A stretch of 35,591 bases of DNA from Mesomycoplasma hyorhinis ATCC 17981 (GCF_000383515.1 NZ_KB911494.1:1-35591); one strand, 5' to 3'. Positions 1 to 7,998 are shown, counted from the first letter of the stretch. Made by a program: numbers and translations. Notes: generated from the sequence alone by a model not told the origin.

Positions 1-1
1 A

Positions 2-70
2 ATTAAAGATAAAATAAAATGAATGTCTCCCATTAAATTTAGGGAAACATTCATTTCAAATTATAATTAA
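2..70 (+). CDS. IS3-family transposase, C-terminal fragment (cut by window edge)
   Basis: Only the last 22 codons are present, reading IKDKIKW-MSPIKFRETFI-SNYN and then TAA at 68-70, with TGA read as Trp. The pattern K-x-K-x-x-W/L-S-P-x-x-(F/Y)-R is the usual C-terminal tail of the integrase-core (DDE) protein of IS3/IS150-type elements. The same tail is encoded in inverted orientation near the right end of the window, attached to a recognisable catalytic region. Transcription would run toward trxA, which lies on the opposite strand. Confidence 0.8.
20..53 (+). terminator. hairpin inside the IS transposase tail
   Basis: TGAATGT at 20-26 pairs with ACATTCA at 47-53 and TCCC at 28-31 with GGGA at 42-45, leaving one mismatch and a 10-base loop. 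It overlaps the last codons of the transposase and is repeated in copy 2. There is no long T-run after it, so it may block read-through or protect the mRNA end instead of being a classical terminator. Confidence 0.4.
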
Positions 71-113
71 TTAAAACACTCAAAAATTTTTTCAAGAAAA
101 GGGTATCACCTCA

Positions 114-132
114 ATTTCAAGTGTTTTTTTTA
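114..132 (-). other. probable 5' half of the trxA terminator, cut by the IS
   Basis: Read on the minus strand, the bases just after trxA are AATAAAAAAAACACTTGAAAT and then the IS begins with TGAGG. An A-run followed by a GC-containing arm is exactly how the intact terminators in this window start (for example at 6784 and 17985), but the matching AAGTGTTTT arm is not adjacent. Inference: the IS landed in or next to the loop and separated the two arms. Confidence 0.4.
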
Positions 133-146
133 TTAAAATACTTCTT

Positions 147-452
147 TTATAAAGCTTTTTGAAGTTGATCTAAGCTTCTGTATCCAACTAATGTATTAGA
201 TAAAACTCCGTGTTTGTAAACTAATATTGTTGGAGTTCCTTGAATACCCACTTCTCTTGTATAGCTCATGTCAGCGTGGATATCTACTTTGTAAACTACA
301 ACATCCATTTTTTCAACTAATTTTTCTAAAACTGGTTCAAGCATAATGCAAGCACCGCAATTTTTTTGATGAAATACTACAAGAGCTAATTTATCTGAAT
401 TAATTGCTGGAAAAATTTGAGATTTTGTAACATCTTTAATTTTTGTTGACAT
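147..452 (-). CDS. trxA: thioredoxin with CGAC active site
   Basis: This 101-aa protein has the length and fold pattern of a thioredoxin: VVFHQKNCGAC at residues 25-35, cis-proline P74 in QGTPTILVY, and a Gly before the last helix (VGYRSL). The redox pair is C32/C35 with Gly-Ala between them in place of the usual Gly-Pro. It should be a cytoplasmic dithiol reductant, normally recycled by thioredoxin reductase, which is not in this window. An AGAAAGG ribosome site lies 11 nt upstream of the ATG (464-470 on the plus strand). It follows proS on the same strand with a 53-nt gap that contains a possible -10 box, so it may have its own promoter. An IS copy sits 33 bp beyond its stop. Confidence 0.93.
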   Translation of the reverse strand: MSTKIKDVTKSQIFPAINSDKLALVVFHQKNCGACIMLEPVLEKLVEKMDVVVYKVDIHADMSYTREVGIQGTPTILVYKHGVLSNTLVGYRSLDQLQKAL

Positions 453-483
453 ATTAAAAATAACCTTTCTTTTTAATAATTAA

Positions 484-489
484 ATTATA
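484..489 (-). promoter_or_regulatory. possible -10 box for trxA
   Basis: TATAAT on the minus strand, 31 nt upstream of the trxA start and just after the proS stop. No convincing -35 is visible, as is common in mycoplasmas. In DNA this AT-rich the match could be chance. Confidence 0.35.
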
Positions 490-505
490 ATTTAAAAGTG
501 AAATA

Positions 506-1948
506 TTAGTAAGCTTTTGCAAAAATTACAAATCTATTTGTTGTTTTTTTGGTGAACATACATTCACTTTTAACTGATTGTAGAACATTAATAAATTCTT
601 TATCCAAAGGTATGCATCGAGTTGTTGCGCCTGTTTCTGCTTGAATTTGTTTTTCTAGTTCTTCGTCTCCTTCAAAAGGAATAATAACGAATTTATTTTG
701 TGCTATTTTTGTTTTAAATTCTTCATAATCAAAAGCAGTAACAATATTATTAACTAATCTTGATTTGGCTTGATTATAAAGATTGTTTTGAATTTCTTCT
801 AGTAAAAACTCTACTTTTTCAAATACTTTTTCAACTTCTACTTGGTGTTTTTCTAAAGTATCTCTTCTTACAATTGCTACTTGATTTTTTTCTAAATCTC
901 TTGGTCCTACTTCAATTCTTAGTGGAGTTCCTAAAACTTCTGATCTTGAAGCTTTATATCCAGGTTGATTATCTGTTGAATCAATTCTTAATGTAAATTT
1001 TATTTTTAATTTCTCAAAAATTTGTTTAGCAACAATTGAAACAATGGGATTTTTAATTGCAAAAAGTTCTAAGATATCAACTTGGATAGGAGCAATTTTT
1101 GGAGGTAAAATCACACCTCTATCATCACCGTGAGTCATTATCAATCCACCAATTAATCTTGTTGATACACCTCAAGATGTTTGATATGGATTTTCGAATT
1201 CATTTTTATCATTTTTAAAAACAATGTCAAAACTTTTAGAAAAATTTTGAGCTAAATAATGAGAAGTTCCACTTTGTAAAGCTTTTCCATCTTTCATCAT
1301 TGCTTCTACAGTATAAGTTTGTTCTGCTCCTGCAAAACGTTCTCTTTCTGTTTTATTACCAATAATAACAGGAATAGCCAAGTAATTTTCTATGAAATCT
1401 TTATAGATTCCTATCATTTTTTTTGCTAATCTTTTTGCTTCTTCAGCATTAGAATGAACGGTGTGGCCTTCTTGTCATAAAAATTCTGTTGTTCTTAAAA
1501 AAGGATTTGTATTTTTTTCTCATCTAAGCACTGAAGTTCACTGATTATAAATAAGTGGTAATTGATTGTTATTAGCTAATTCCTTTTTAAAACAATCTGC
1601 AAAAAGAACTTCAGAAGTTGGCCGAACATAAAGCTCTTCTGATAATTTTTTTTCACCAGCGTGAGTGATTGTAAGAAGTTCAGGAGCAAAACCTTCCACA
1701 TGACTTTTCTCTTTTGTAATAAAACTTTGGGGAATTAACAAAGGAAAATAAACGTTTTTAACATTTTCGCGTTTAAAATATTTATTTAAATTTTCTTGAA
1801 TTTTTTCTCAAAGAGCAAAAGAATTAGGCTTGAAATAAATTGTTCCTTTAATTGGACCATATTCCATAAATTCAGCTTGTTTAATAACATCTACATATCA
1901 CCTAGAAAAATCTTCATTTCAAGGTGTAATTTTTTCTAATTTTTTCAT
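506..1948 (-). CDS. proS: prolyl-tRNA synthetase (eukaryote/archaea-like, short form)
   Basis: The 480-aa product charges tRNA-Pro. It begins [18 protein letters not shown] and reads through several TGA(Trp) codons. Class II motifs are clear: a motif 2 region with RPTSE and later FLWQEGHTVH, and a motif 3 region with [10 protein letters not shown]. The anticodon-binding domain follows (IAPIQVDIL onward). The protein ends FVIFAKAY: a C-terminal tyrosine and the absence of the roughly 180-aa editing insertion mark the short eukaryote/archaea-type ProRS used by many mycoplasmas, not the long bacterial form. A GAAAGGA ribosome site lies upstream of the ATG at 1948. A terminator-like hairpin lies 44 nt before the start codon and could be a leader attenuator or the end of an older upstream gene. 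trxA follows downstream. Confidence 0.95.
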
Positions 1949-1991
1949 TTTTGTTTTCCTTTCTCTTGAAAAAAGAGTATTTAAATTATAT

Positions 1992-2030
1992 AAAAAAAAG
2001 CAAAACTCAAAAATTAATATGAGTTTTGCT
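1992..2030 (-). terminator. rho-independent terminator shape upstream of proS
   Basis: AGCAAAACTC (1999-2008) and GAGTTTTGCT (2021-2030) form a perfect 10-bp stem with a 12-base loop. On the minus strand it is followed by eight Ts. There is no intact minus-strand gene upstream until the tRNAs at 3112, which have their own terminator. It either ends a lost gene or lies in the proS leader: TATAAT-like boxes occur on the minus strand between about 2055 and 2085. The shape is certain, the role is not. Confidence 0.6.
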
Positions 2031-2211
2031 TTATAAATTTTTTAATTAAATATAAATTATTATATGAATAATTATTATAAGCTTATATAAATGGGTAAAA
2101 GTTTAAACTAATTTTTGTCTCAATTGAGATTTGTTTTATTTGTTTAGCAATATATATTAATGAATTAATTTAATAAAGTAAGAAAGAAGGAATGAACTTA
2201 CATAAAAGTGA

Positions 2212-2243
2212 TGGTTTTATCAATACGAATAAACCATATTTTT
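2212..2243 (+). terminator. weak terminator-like hairpin in decayed region
   Basis: TGGTTT (2212-2217) pairs with AAACCA (2231-2236) and is followed by TATTTTT. It overlaps a tiny reading frame with an AGAAGGA ribosome site (ATG at 2192, 17 codons, MNLHKSDGF...), which looks like the stub of a lost gene. Low confidence. Confidence 0.25.
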
Positions 2244-2309
2244 AATATAACATAATGAAAAGCATCAAAAACTATAATTTAAACATCTATTATAATGATC
2301 TTTATTAAT

Positions 2310-2348
2310 GTTATTCTTTTTTGAAAAGGCCTTTTCAAAAAGAATAAC
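2310..2348. repeat. 39-nt near-perfect palindrome without loop
   Basis: GTTATTCTTTTTTGAAAAGG is followed directly by CCTTTTCAAAAAGAATAAC. The arms are complementary over 19 bases with a single extra T in the left arm, and the centre is GGCC. It lies 72 bp before the start of a decayed reading frame. It could be a cruciform, an operator for a dimeric protein, a recombination site, or a terminator with no tail. Confidence 0.6.
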
Positions 2349-2419
2349 TGATGTATATTAAAAAAGAAAGAAAATTTGTTTATTAATTAAAAGTGATTCT
2401 AATTAAAGGAGAATAAAAA

Positions 2420-2992
2420 ATGATTGAAATTTTTTCTCTAAATTCTATAACTTTGAAGACTTAAAATCAAGAGATGGAAAATTTACTATTAAAAATATAA
2501 GGGATATAAAAGTGATAAACTAAGAAAATGACTAATTCTTGATACCAAGAATTTAAATTGTTATATAAAATGAGTTGTTTACAAAATAACAAAACAATAA
2601 TATTATGAACCAGATGAAAATTTTAAAGAGCTATTGTTTGCTATTTTACTAAATGTTTATTTTTAAAAATATAAATTAAAAAAGTCACAAGTTTTATTAT
2701 AAATTACCTAAAATGGATAGCAACCATTCAAACACAATTTAATTAAAACCCAATAATATGAGTTTTTAAAAGAATTTTAAGCAACTAAATGACTACTTAG
2801 ATTGATCAGATCTTTGATAGTTGTTAAACAATATTTGAAACCAATAATACAAAATACAATGAACAGATAACATTAATAAAAATAATTTAAGAGTGGGCAT
2901 TAATATAACTAGTTTTATTAAGATTTTATATACAAAAAACAATCCAATGCACAATTATGTAAGATATGGTTGCCTTTGGGGATTTTTTTAGA
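2420..2992 (+). pseudogene. decayed gene(s) of unknown function
   Basis: A good ribosome site (AAAGGAG, 2405-2411) precedes ATG 2420. The frame MIEIF... then breaks in a T-run near 2431-2436 and continues in another frame as FSKFYNFEDLKSRDGKF. It shifts again near 2500-2510 to SDKLRKWLILDTKN...YKITKQ, meets TAA at 2598-2600, and runs on as YYEPDENFKELLFAIL to 2666. A third stretch (about 2782-2992) reads QLNDYLDWSDLW, two stops, then NLRVGINITSFIKILY and HNYVRYGCLWGFF. The Trp, Tyr and charged residues look protein-like and not random. I do not recognise the family, and it may be two genes. The closeness to tRNA genes and the palindrome at 2310 suggest the remains of an inserted element. Confidence 0.5.
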
Positions 2993-3001
2993 ATGCATTT
3001 T

Positions 3002-3044
3002 AAAAACAAATTTAATCAAACTAATTTGATAAATATTTGTTTTT
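3002..3044. repeat. long AT-rich hairpin next to the tRNA terminator
   Basis: AAAAACAAAT (3002-3011) pairs with ATTTGTTTTT (3035-3044), and inside it ATCAAA (3015-3020) pairs with TTTGAT (3025-3030). It lies directly beyond the tRNA terminator and may act as a second stop for either strand. Confidence 0.4.
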
Positions 3045-3096
3045 AAAAAAAAAATCAGTCAACTCTTAAAAAATGACTTTTAATAAAAGTTAACTG
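3045..3096 (-). terminator. terminator of the tRNA-Tyr/tRNA-Gln transcript
   Basis: On the minus strand CAGTTAACT (3088-3096) pairs with AGTTGACTG (3056-3064), nine pairs including one G-T. A smaller ACTTTT/AAAAGT hairpin lies within the loop, and a run of ten Ts (plus-strand As, 3045-3054) follows almost at once. It begins 15 nt after the tRNA-Gln 3' end. Confidence 0.7.
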
Positions 3097-3111
3097 TAGT
3101 GAATTTTCATA

Positions 3112-3186
3112 TGGCTGCCCCAGTTAGATTCGAACTAACGAATGACGGTACCAAAAACCGTTGCCTTACCGCTTGGCTATGGGGCA
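3112..3186 (-). tRNA. tRNA-Gln (UUG)
   Basis: The minus-strand cloverleaf starts TGCCCCATAGCCAAGCGG and ends GGGGCAGCCA with the CCA encoded. The acceptor stem is TGCCCCA/TGGGGCA, the discriminator base is G, the T arm is GTTAG-TTCGAAT-CTAAC, and the anticodon loop contains TTTTGGT with anticodon TTG. It lies 3 nt after tRNA-Tyr and is surely cotranscribed with it. Confidence 0.95.
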
Positions 3187-3189
3187 ATA

Positions 3190-3273
3190 TGGTGGGGGGT
3201 GAGGGATTCGAACCCCCGAATCCGAAGAAAGTGGGTTACAGCCACCCGCATTTGGCCGCTCTGCAAACCCCCC
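3190..3273 (-). tRNA. tRNA-Tyr (GUA)
   Basis: This 84-nt class II tRNA has a long variable arm. Its acceptor stem is GGGGGGT/ACCCCCC, the anticodon in CTGTAAC is GTA, the T loop is GGGGG-TTCGAAT-CCC-type, and ACCA is encoded at the 3' end. It is first in the two-tRNA transcript; an extended -10 promoter lies 44 nt upstream. Confidence 0.95.
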
Positions 3274-3316
3274 CGGTAATTGCATAAATATCTCTTATTA
3301 GTCTAATGCAATGAAT

Positions 3317-3322
3317 ATTATA
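3317..3322 (-). promoter_or_regulatory. promoter -10 box for the tRNA pair
   Basis: The minus strand reads TGTGCTATAAT, an exact TATAAT preceded by TGN (extended -10). The expected transcription start is near 3310, about 37 nt before tRNA-Tyr. No clear -35 is present. Confidence 0.6.
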
Positions 3323-3604
3323 GCACAAAAATAAATTTTATAAAAGTTTTTTTAAAACTGAACTGTCTTCACTTATAAAATAAGTAGCTATATAGCAGAG
3401 CTTTGTCAATTAACTATATAATAAATATATAAAAATATTTTTATAATTATAAAATAAAAATTATTTGAGCTTCTTTACATAATTAAAAAAGGTTTTTGTC
3501 AATGAGGAATAATAAATTCAAAAAACTGTTTTTTTGTTTTTAATATTGAATTTTTCTCTATTTTTTATTCGTTATTATTCTATATTTAAATTAACAATAA
3601 AAAT
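3323..3604. other. AT-rich intergenic stretch, no gene seen
   Basis: It contains stop codons in all frames, poly-T and poly-A runs, and a loose inverted repeat (about 3508-3555, AAATTCAAAAAAC... GTTTTT...GAATTT). I see no tRNA, known RNA or protein-like reading frame. Confidence 0.5.
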
Positions 3605-3633
3605 AAAAATGCAGTTTTTCAACTGCTTTTTTT
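3605..3633 (-). terminator. terminator of ptsI
   Basis: On the minus strand GCAGTT-GAAA-AACTGC (3611-3626) lies 10 nt after the ptsI stop. It is flanked by A-run and T-run (ATTTTTATTTTT), giving a compact rho-independent terminator. Confidence 0.75.
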
Positions 3634-3635
3634 AT

Positions 3636-5351
3636 TTATCTTTTAGGATGAATTTTTAAAATTTTTTCAACCTCTGATTGTCTATCAGCTAATTTAACTT
3701 GTTCTCAAAGATCTTTATATTTTTCATAACTTGTATTAGAAATAAGTTTTTTTACTTTCAAAATACTACTTGCTGACATAGAAAATTCATCAAGCCCCAT
3801 ACCTAATAAGATAGGAACTGCATAAATATCTCCAGCCATTTCTCCACACATTCCTACTCATTTATTATGTTTATGAGCTCCATCAATTGTTAATTTAATT
3901 AGCTTTAAAATTGAAGGATTTAGAGGCTGATAAAGGTGTGTTACTTTTTCATTCATTCTATCTGCTGCCATAGAATATTGAATTAAATCATTTGTTCCAA
4001 TTGAAAAAAAATCAACATATTTTGCTAATTGATCAGCAATCATTGCTGCAGCTGGAATTTCAATCATAATTCCTACTTTAATATCATCTTTAACATTAAC
4101 AAATTCTTGTTTTACTTCTAAAAATGTTTTATCAAAAATTGCTTTTGCTTGTAAAAATTCATCTACTGTAGCAATCATTGGAAACATAATTGCTAAATTC
4201 CCAAATTCAGAGGCCCTAATTAAAGCTCTTAATTGAGTTACAAAAACATCTATTCTATCCAAAGAAAGACGAATTGCACGATATCCTAAAAATGGATTTA
4301 ATTCTTTTGCAAAATTAAAATACTTTAGAGTCTTATCGCCACCTATATCCAATGTTCTAACAACAACTTTTTTGTTATTCATTCTTTCTAAAACTGTTTT
4401 ATAAACTTGAAATTGTTCTTCTTCAGTTGGTCAGTTATTGGCATCCATGTATAGAAATTCACTTCTAAATAAACCAATTTCATCTGCATTTGTGTGTAAA
4501 ACTGCTTCTAAATCTTCAACATTTCCTATATTAGCAGCAATAACTACTTTTTTACCATCTTTTGAAACTGATTCTTTATTTTTATAAGTTTCTAATTCGT
4601 GCTTTAGTTTTATATATTCTTGATATTGCTTTTCATATTCTTGAATTGTGTTGTCTGATGGATTAATTACACCAATTCCAGTGTCTCCGTTAATTACTAC
4701 AGTATCACCATTTTCAACTTTTTGAGTAATATCTTTTAGAGCTAAAATTGCAGGAATTTCCAAACTTCGAGCCATAATAGCTGAATGTGAAGTTCTTGAT
4801 CCTATGTTAGTTAAAAATCCTTTAACATATGAATTTAATTGAGCTGTATCTGAAGGAGTTAAGTCATTAGCTACAATAATTATATCTTCAGAAATTAAAC
4901 TCAAATCTAACAAATCAATATTTAATAAATTTTTAATAATACGAGTAGTTAAGTCTTTAATATCTAAAGCTCTACCTCTCATATATTCATCATCCATACT
5001 CAAAAACATTTCAATATACTTTTTAGCTACTAAATCTGTTGCGTGAACCGCATTTTCTTTTTGATTAATTAATTCAATAATTTCTTCATTAATCATTGGA
5101 TCATTAGCTATTAAAATGTGCGCATCTAAAATATCTAATTCTTCTTGTTTTAATTTATTTTTTGCTTTTTCTTTAATTGTTTCAATTTGTTGAATAGATT
5201 TTTCCAAGGCTTTTTTATATAAAGCAATTTCTTTTTCTGTATCTTCAATTTTGGAATGATCAATCTTAATATCTACTTCTTCTATTTTAAAAACTTTAGC
5301 TTTGACTACACCTGAAGAAGCTCCAATTCCTTTAAATTCTAAATTTTTCAT
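3636..5351 (-). CDS. ptsI: PTS enzyme I (phosphoenolpyruvate-protein phosphotransferase)
   Basis: This 571-aa cytoplasmic protein takes phosphate from PEP and passes it to HPr, the first step of sugar uptake by the phosphotransferase system. The N-terminal HPr-binding domain (about 1-150) leads into [20 protein letters not shown], where H189 is the phosphorylated histidine, at the same position as in well-studied EI proteins. The PEP-binding barrel shows [22 protein letters not shown], and [17 protein letters not shown] followed by a GMCGEMAGD segment near the end. Length is typical. TGA(Trp) codons occur after N436 region and before [10 protein letters not shown]. The start is supported by an AGAG ribosome site and a TATAAT 43 nt upstream. 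It appears monocistronic, with its own terminator. HPr (ptsH) is not in the window. Confidence 0.95.
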
Positions 5352-5393
5352 AATTTTTCTCTTTTCAAATTTTATATCTTGTAATTATAAAAG

Positions 5394-5399
5394 AATAAA
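5394..5399 (-). promoter_or_regulatory. probable -10 box for ptsI
   Basis: TATAAT on the minus strand, in the context TTTTATAATTAC, 43 nt before the ptsI ATG and giving a leader of roughly 35 nt. No strong -35. Confidence 0.45.
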
Positions 5400-6110
5400 A
5401 ATAAATAAAAGTGAAAATAAAAAAATTCTAGAAAAAAAATAAAAAATTATCTTTTAAAAGTTTTAAATATTTTGGTTTTTAAAAAGCACAAAAATCATTT
5501 AACTAATTTTAATTTCTTGTTGATTTATACACAAAATCTTCAAAAAAAATTGTAAAAATAATTAACAAGGATAATTTTTTTATAAATTAAATTCAAAAAA
5601 CTAATTTAAATACAATTTTTAAAACTACAAAAGTTTATTTTGCTTCATTTTTCTTCATTTTTTTACAAAATAATAAATAATTTAAGTATCAATTACTATT
5701 TTAAAATTTTATTAAATTGTTGTTGTATGCATAATTTTTACAGCTTTATTTTAAAATTAATATAAATATGATTTTTAACTAATATTTAGTAATTAGTTAA
5801 AATTCGATTTTAAAGTATAGTTTCTTCTGTAAAAATTCAAATTTATTCTATTAACTTACCAATATAAATCTCTAAATGTAAAGAAAATGAAGGTTAAAAT
5901 TGTATAAAATTCTTCATTTATTTTAAAATTACTTCTCAAACTTTTTTTATTACAATATATATATATATATATAGAAGGATAAATTTTTTTAATTATTTTG
6001 ATTTTGAATATAATTTTGATTCAACTAAATTTTTTTAATATCAAATATAACTTAAATTTTCAAAGTTAAACTAGCTAAAAACACTAAATCAATTTATTTT
6101 TTTAAATAAT
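5400..6110. other. long AT-rich gap without recognisable genes
   Basis: About 700 bases lie between the divergent ptsI and rplU. All frames are full of stops, and I see no tRNA or structured RNA. The one distinct element is an alternating AT run at 5955-5973 (19 nt). In a genome this compact the size is unusual: it may be a decayed gene or a region affecting DNA melting. Confidence 0.5.
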
Positions 6111-6114
6111 GATA

Positions 6115-6120
6115 TATAAT
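6115..6120 (+). promoter_or_regulatory. promoter -10 box for rplU-rpmA
   Basis: TATAAT in GATATATAAT, giving an expected start near 6127 and an 80-nt leader before the rplU ATG. The -35 region is only T-rich. Confidence 0.5.
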
Positions 6121-6126
6121 TTTGCT

Positions 6127-6206
6127 GTTACTTATTAAGTAACCATTCTAAAAAGGTATTCAAGCATAGCACCTCAAAGATGAGCCATTTTAATAAGGAG
6201 TACACC
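6127..6206 (+). promoter_or_regulatory. rplU 5' leader with hairpins, possible L21-type leader
   Basis: GTTACTT-ATT-AAGTAAC (6127-6143) forms a perfect 7-bp hairpin at the likely start of the transcript. Next comes AGGT...ACCT around 6155-6174, then the AAGGAG ribosome site at 6195-6200. Ribosomal L21 operons of Firmicutes often carry an autoregulatory leader. Whether this is that family needs a covariance-model search; the hairpin is direct observation. Confidence 0.35.
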
Positions 6207-6506
6207 ATGTTCGCAATTATTAAAACTGGTGGAAAACAACTTATTGTTAAAAAAGACCAAACTGTCTTTGTAGAAAAATTACAAGGAAAAGAAGGAGATA
6301 CAGTTCGTTTCTCCGAGGTTGTTTTAATTAACAATAAAATTGGAAGTCCATTAGTTAAAAACGCATATGTTGAAGGCGTAATTGAAAAACAAGGTAAAAG
6401 CAAAAAAATTGTTGTTTACCGTCACAATGCAAAATCAACTCATAAAAGAAAATTAGGACACCGTCAACCTTATACACGTGTAAAAATAACAGAATTGAAA
6501 GGATAG
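6207..6506 (+). CDS. rplU: 50S ribosomal protein L21
   Basis: This 99-aa protein starts MFAIIKTGGKQLIVKKDQ, the standard L21 opening, and ends with the L21 signature KRKLGHRQPYTRVKITEL. It binds 23S rRNA in the large subunit. ATG 6207 is chosen over an in-frame ATG at 6180 because AAGGAG lies 6 nt upstream of 6207 and the family starts there. It is followed after 9 nt by rpmA, without the prp (ysxB) gene that sits between them in most Firmicutes. Confidence 0.97.
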   Translation: MFAIIKTGGKQLIVKKDQTVFVEKLQGKEGDTVRFSEVVLINNKIGSPLVKNAYVEGVIEKQGKSKKIVVYRHNAKSTHKRKLGHRQPYTRVKITELKG

Positions 6507-6515
6507 TAAACTGAT

Positions 6516-6773
6516 ATGGCAAAGACCAAAGCAGGTGGTTCGACAAAAAACGGACGCGATTCCGCAGGAAGACGTCTTGGACAAAAACTTAGTGATGGAC
6601 AATTCGCTACAGCAGGAGCAATTATCTTTCGTCAAAGAGGAACCAAAATTTTTCCTGGTTTCAATGTTGGAAGAGGTAATGACGACTCCCTATATTCTTT
6701 AATTGAAGGTTTTGTAAAATATGAAACTAGAAAAAAAAGAAAATACGCTTCAGTGTATAGCGAAAAAAAATAA
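6516..6773 (+). CDS. rpmA: 50S ribosomal protein L27, without N-terminal extension
   Basis: This 85-aa L27 lies near the peptidyl-transferase centre. It starts [20 protein letters not shown], which corresponds to the mature N-terminus of L27. Firmicutes usually make a precursor with about nine extra residues removed by the protease Prp. Here the start codon gives the mature form directly, and no prp gene is adjacent. Conserved features further on are [17 protein letters not shown] and [21 protein letters not shown] lies 13 nt upstream, inside the end of rplU. A strong terminator follows. Confidence 0.97.
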   Translation: MAKTKAGGSTKNGRDSAGRRLGQKLSDGQFATAGAIIFRQRGTKIFPGFNVGRGNDDSLYSLIEGFVKYETRKKRKYASVYSEKK

Positions 6774-6783
6774 ATCCTCCAAT

Positions 6784-6821
6784 AAAAAAGTAGCTCAAGC
6801 TACTTTTTTTTTTTTTTTTTT
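6784..6821 (+). terminator. terminator of rplU-rpmA with 18-T tract
   Basis: AAAAAAGTAGC (6784-6794), loop TCAA, GCTAC (6799-6803), then 18 consecutive Ts. It is a textbook rho-independent terminator 10 nt past the rpmA stop. The reverse complement could also serve the opposing membrane-protein gene, whose stop is at 6866. Confidence 0.85.
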
Positions 6822-6865
6822 GTTTGTTTTGTTTTTTGTATCTATTTTAAATAATAAAGATTAAT

Positions 6866-7894
6866 TTATAAAGTATATTCTACTTTGTACTTACTAAATC
6901 TTTTTGCTTTAAATGTTTTAGTTGAAAAAACCTGTGCATATGAATAATTAATAGTTAAAGCAAAGTAAAAAAAGTAAGAAATATAAAGACTAAATGTAGA
7001 TAAATATAAAAACGAAGCCATAGAACCATATTTTTCATATTTAATATATTTATTAGATACTAGATATCCAAAAATAATTGTAAAAAAAGCTGAAGAAAGT
7101 GAAGCAATTATCCAACCAGGGACAATATCTTTAAATTTTAGTTGGAAAACTGGTAGTCATTTAAACATTAACAATCAACCAGATGTAAAGAAAAATATCA
7201 AGTAAAATGAAGAAATTATATAAAAAAGCACATCATAAACAGATTCCGAATTAATTAATGCTTGTTTTAAATACATCATAATTGGAGTTATTATTATTAA
7301 AGAAAAACTAACAAAAATAACAATTGCTATTACAATAAAAAGTGCTTTTAATTTACCATAAATTCAACTTCCTTTGTTTTTATGGTTGTAAATAGTTGAT
7401 TGTGAAGCCATTAATTTTGAATAACCATTTATACTAATTCACAATGTTGAAATTGCTAAAAACAAAATACCAATATTGGATCAATTAGTATCTTTGAAAG
7501 TGACTAAAAAATCAGGCAAAGCTGTTTTGATTCCTGGAATAAATCTATTTAAAATTTCTGATTTAACAAAATTATTGAACGGTTCTGAACCATTAACTGT
7601 AAATGTAATATTTGTTAAAATCATCATTATCATAATAATTATTGGAATAAATGAAATCAAAATATAAAAAGCTTGTCCAGTTGCAATCAAAATCGAATTT
7701 GCTGATAAATTAGTTACAGAACCAGAAATTAATTCTTTATATTGTGAACTTCTTGTTTTTCAATCTGTACGTTTAAAAACACCCAAAGTAATTAATAAAA
7801 TAAAGTAAACAAAAAAATACATAAATTTATCAAAGAATTTGTATTTTTTCTTTTTTACAAGTATGGATTTAATATATTTATTTTCTTTCCCCAT
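6866..7894 (-). CDS. YihY/BrkB-family polytopic membrane protein
   Basis: The 342-aa reading frame runs from ATG 7894 through several TGA(Trp) codons. After a basic N-terminus (GKENKYIKSILVKKKKYKF) come about six hydrophobic helices. The stretch SILIATGQAFYILISFIPII near residue 70 has the aromatic and Pro pattern of the YihY/BrkB family (once misnamed RNase BN). Other family-like parts are SNIGILFLAISTLWISINGY, a long hydrophobic span around VIAIVIFVSFSLIIITPIM, and GWIIASLSSAFFTIIFGYLV. The function of the family is not settled; transport has been suggested. The C-terminus is basic (KAKRFSKYKVEYTL). There is no strong ribosome site. It is divergent from dprA. Confidence 0.75.
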
Positions 7895-7998
7895 AATGAA
7901 TATTTATATATTTTAGGAAAAAAAGCCAATTTTTTATAAAAATTTTTTCTTTTATCACTTTTTGCTAATTTTTAGACATTATAAGTGAAAGGAAAAAA

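Larger units (their letters stand above)
1..113 (+). mobile_element. IS3-family insertion sequence, right-hand end only (copy 1)
   Basis: The first 113 bases match exactly the reverse complement of 35260-35372 near the other end of the window, and identity stops abruptly at ...GGTATCACCTCA. Ending in CA fits the TG...CA termini of IS3-family elements. The stretch carries the last codons of a transposase (to 70) followed by a 43-bp non-coding end. The rest of the element lies outside the window, so length and left end are unknown. Family assignment comes from the transposase seen in copy 2. Confidence 0.85.

Noticed and set aside
760-996. 78-aa plus-strand frame rich in Leu and Phe
   Set aside because: It is the antisense shadow of the coiled, Glu/Lys-rich part of proS and has no ribosome site.
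3099-3287. 62-aa plus-strand frame over the tRNA genes
   Set aside because: It is antisense to tRNA-Gln and tRNA-Tyr, which fold cleanly; the frame is a by-product of tRNA sequence.
6180-6206. Longer L21 start at ATG 6180
   Set aside because: It would add nine residues not found in L21, and the ribosome site fits ATG 6207.
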